From assembly GCA_034766995.1 (NCBI GenBank), contig CM068313.1, positions 41,644,996 to 41,708,995 of the forward strand: a DNA stretch of 64,000 nucleotides, in the 5' to 3' direction. Below the pieces are notes generated by a model. It did no database searches and was not told where the DNA came from. It worked only from the letters and a program-made list of their open reading frames with translations. This DNA comes from Acanthacorydalis orientalis. Its lineage: Eukaryota > Arthropoda > Insecta > Megaloptera > Corydalidae. Shown here piece by piece: positions 63,558 to 64,000 of this stretch (its first letter is position 1; each line of letters starts with the position of its first letter). The translations under genes were made by a program, and so were the position numbers.

Positions 63558-63774
63558 ATTAATAGAGAGATACATAATTGTAGGTAAATTAAAAGAATAT
63601 TGATATGTAAATACATACGCAAATAAAATGGCAACATAAAAGTTTTTAGTATCAATAATGTTTGGTTCTGTTCTTTGAAATATGCTTTCCAGAATGGTCT
63701 TTTTTATTTATTGACTTTAAAGTTTTTAACGAGTCTGAAATACATATATTATACGATAAATAATAAAAAGGTTG

Positions 63775-63825
<51 letters not shown>

Positions 63826-63965
63826 GTAACATATTGTAGATAATAATTTTTATTCACGTCTTAAATACTTTATTAAAGTCGTAAGTCAAGTTTAAAATAT
63901 TTGTTTTATTTGTAACTTAAAAAATGTATTATAATTTTTTAAGTTTTTTTCATTTGTTGATAATA

Positions 63966-64000
63966 TTTGGTTGGTAGAAGAATAATTGAGGATTATGACA
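63966..64000. mobile_element. Mariner left end, cut by window end
   Basis: ttggttggtagaagaataat then tgaggattatgaca matches the left end of copies 1-3. The element continues outside the window. Confidence 0.65.

Larger units (their letters stand above)
57975..64000 (+). other. Downstream CA10 intron, incomplete in this window
   Basis: After the GTAAGT donor I find no exon for the next family segment (E-[IV]-Q-[IL]-F-G-[YF]-N-like), so the intron should run past the window end. It contains (TA)n arrays (57.6, 58.7, 59.6, 59.8, 62.8, 63.5, 63.8 kb), a quiet AT-rich stretch from about 60.1 to 62.6 kb, a GC-richer island at 62930-63260 and a mariner end at the edge. Confidence 0.75.

Overview
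This is a eukaryotic, very AT-rich window, almost certainly from an insect nuclear genome (a bee, wasp or ant fits best, but the order is an inference). Three things support this: spliced exons with GT/AG borders inside very long introns; a mixture of mariner, DUF4817-type Tc1/mariner, hAT, piggyBac and RTE-like LINE relics; and more than 60 long (TA)n microsatellites. No operons, bacterial genes, rRNA, convincing tRNA or CRISPR arrays are visible. Most open reading frames over 60 codons are read-through of (TA)n or (TG)n arrays (Ile-Tyr, Cys-Val or His-Thr runs) and are not genes.

Only one cellular gene is recognisable: a plus-strand carbonic anhydrase-related protein of the CA10/CA11 (insect CARPB) type. 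It is represented by two consecutive internal coding exons, 44427-44563 and 57783-57974, separated by a 13.2 kb intron. The first zinc-ligand His of true carbonic anhydrases is replaced by Tyr, as expected for an acatalytic, secreted or membrane-associated neuronal family member. I found no other exon of this gene, so 57975-64000 should be intron, and some or all of 1-44426 is probably upstream intron.

The rest is transposon debris, microsatellites and a few GC-richer unique islands. (1) One mariner family, deleted to its N-terminal DNA-binding region, has six clear or partial copies (5.3, 8.2, 13.2, 16.0, 17.6, 25.4 kb) plus an end at each window edge. (2) A second mariner family with a decayed D,D,D34D transposase lies at 49.3-50.1 kb. 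(3) DUF4817-type relics lie at 30.2 and 39.3 kb, the latter with about 50-bp terminal inverted repeats. (4) hAT relics or MITEs lie at 6.95, 12.7, 14.7, 24.0, 27.7 and 44.8 kb. (5) A piggyBac relic with TTAA borders lies at 37.4 kb. (6) RTE-like LINE 3' ends lie at 34.1 and 56.5 kb, both abutting (TA)n arrays. (7) A young-looking inverted-repeat MITE at 27.25 kb has its empty site preserved in a nearby duplicate at 25.9 kb.

Several GC-richer islands without coding signal (about 3.4-3.8, 20.4-20.6, 26.5-26.7, 31.0-31.2, 32.7-33.1, 33.5-33.6, 36.2-36.4, 48.4-48.6 and 62.9-63.3 kb) stand out from the AT background and are the best candidates for conserved regulatory elements. I see no convincing new biological system. 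The most informative observations are the two paralogous empty sites, the nested insertion, the 171-bp MITE, and the link between TE ends and (TA)n arrays.
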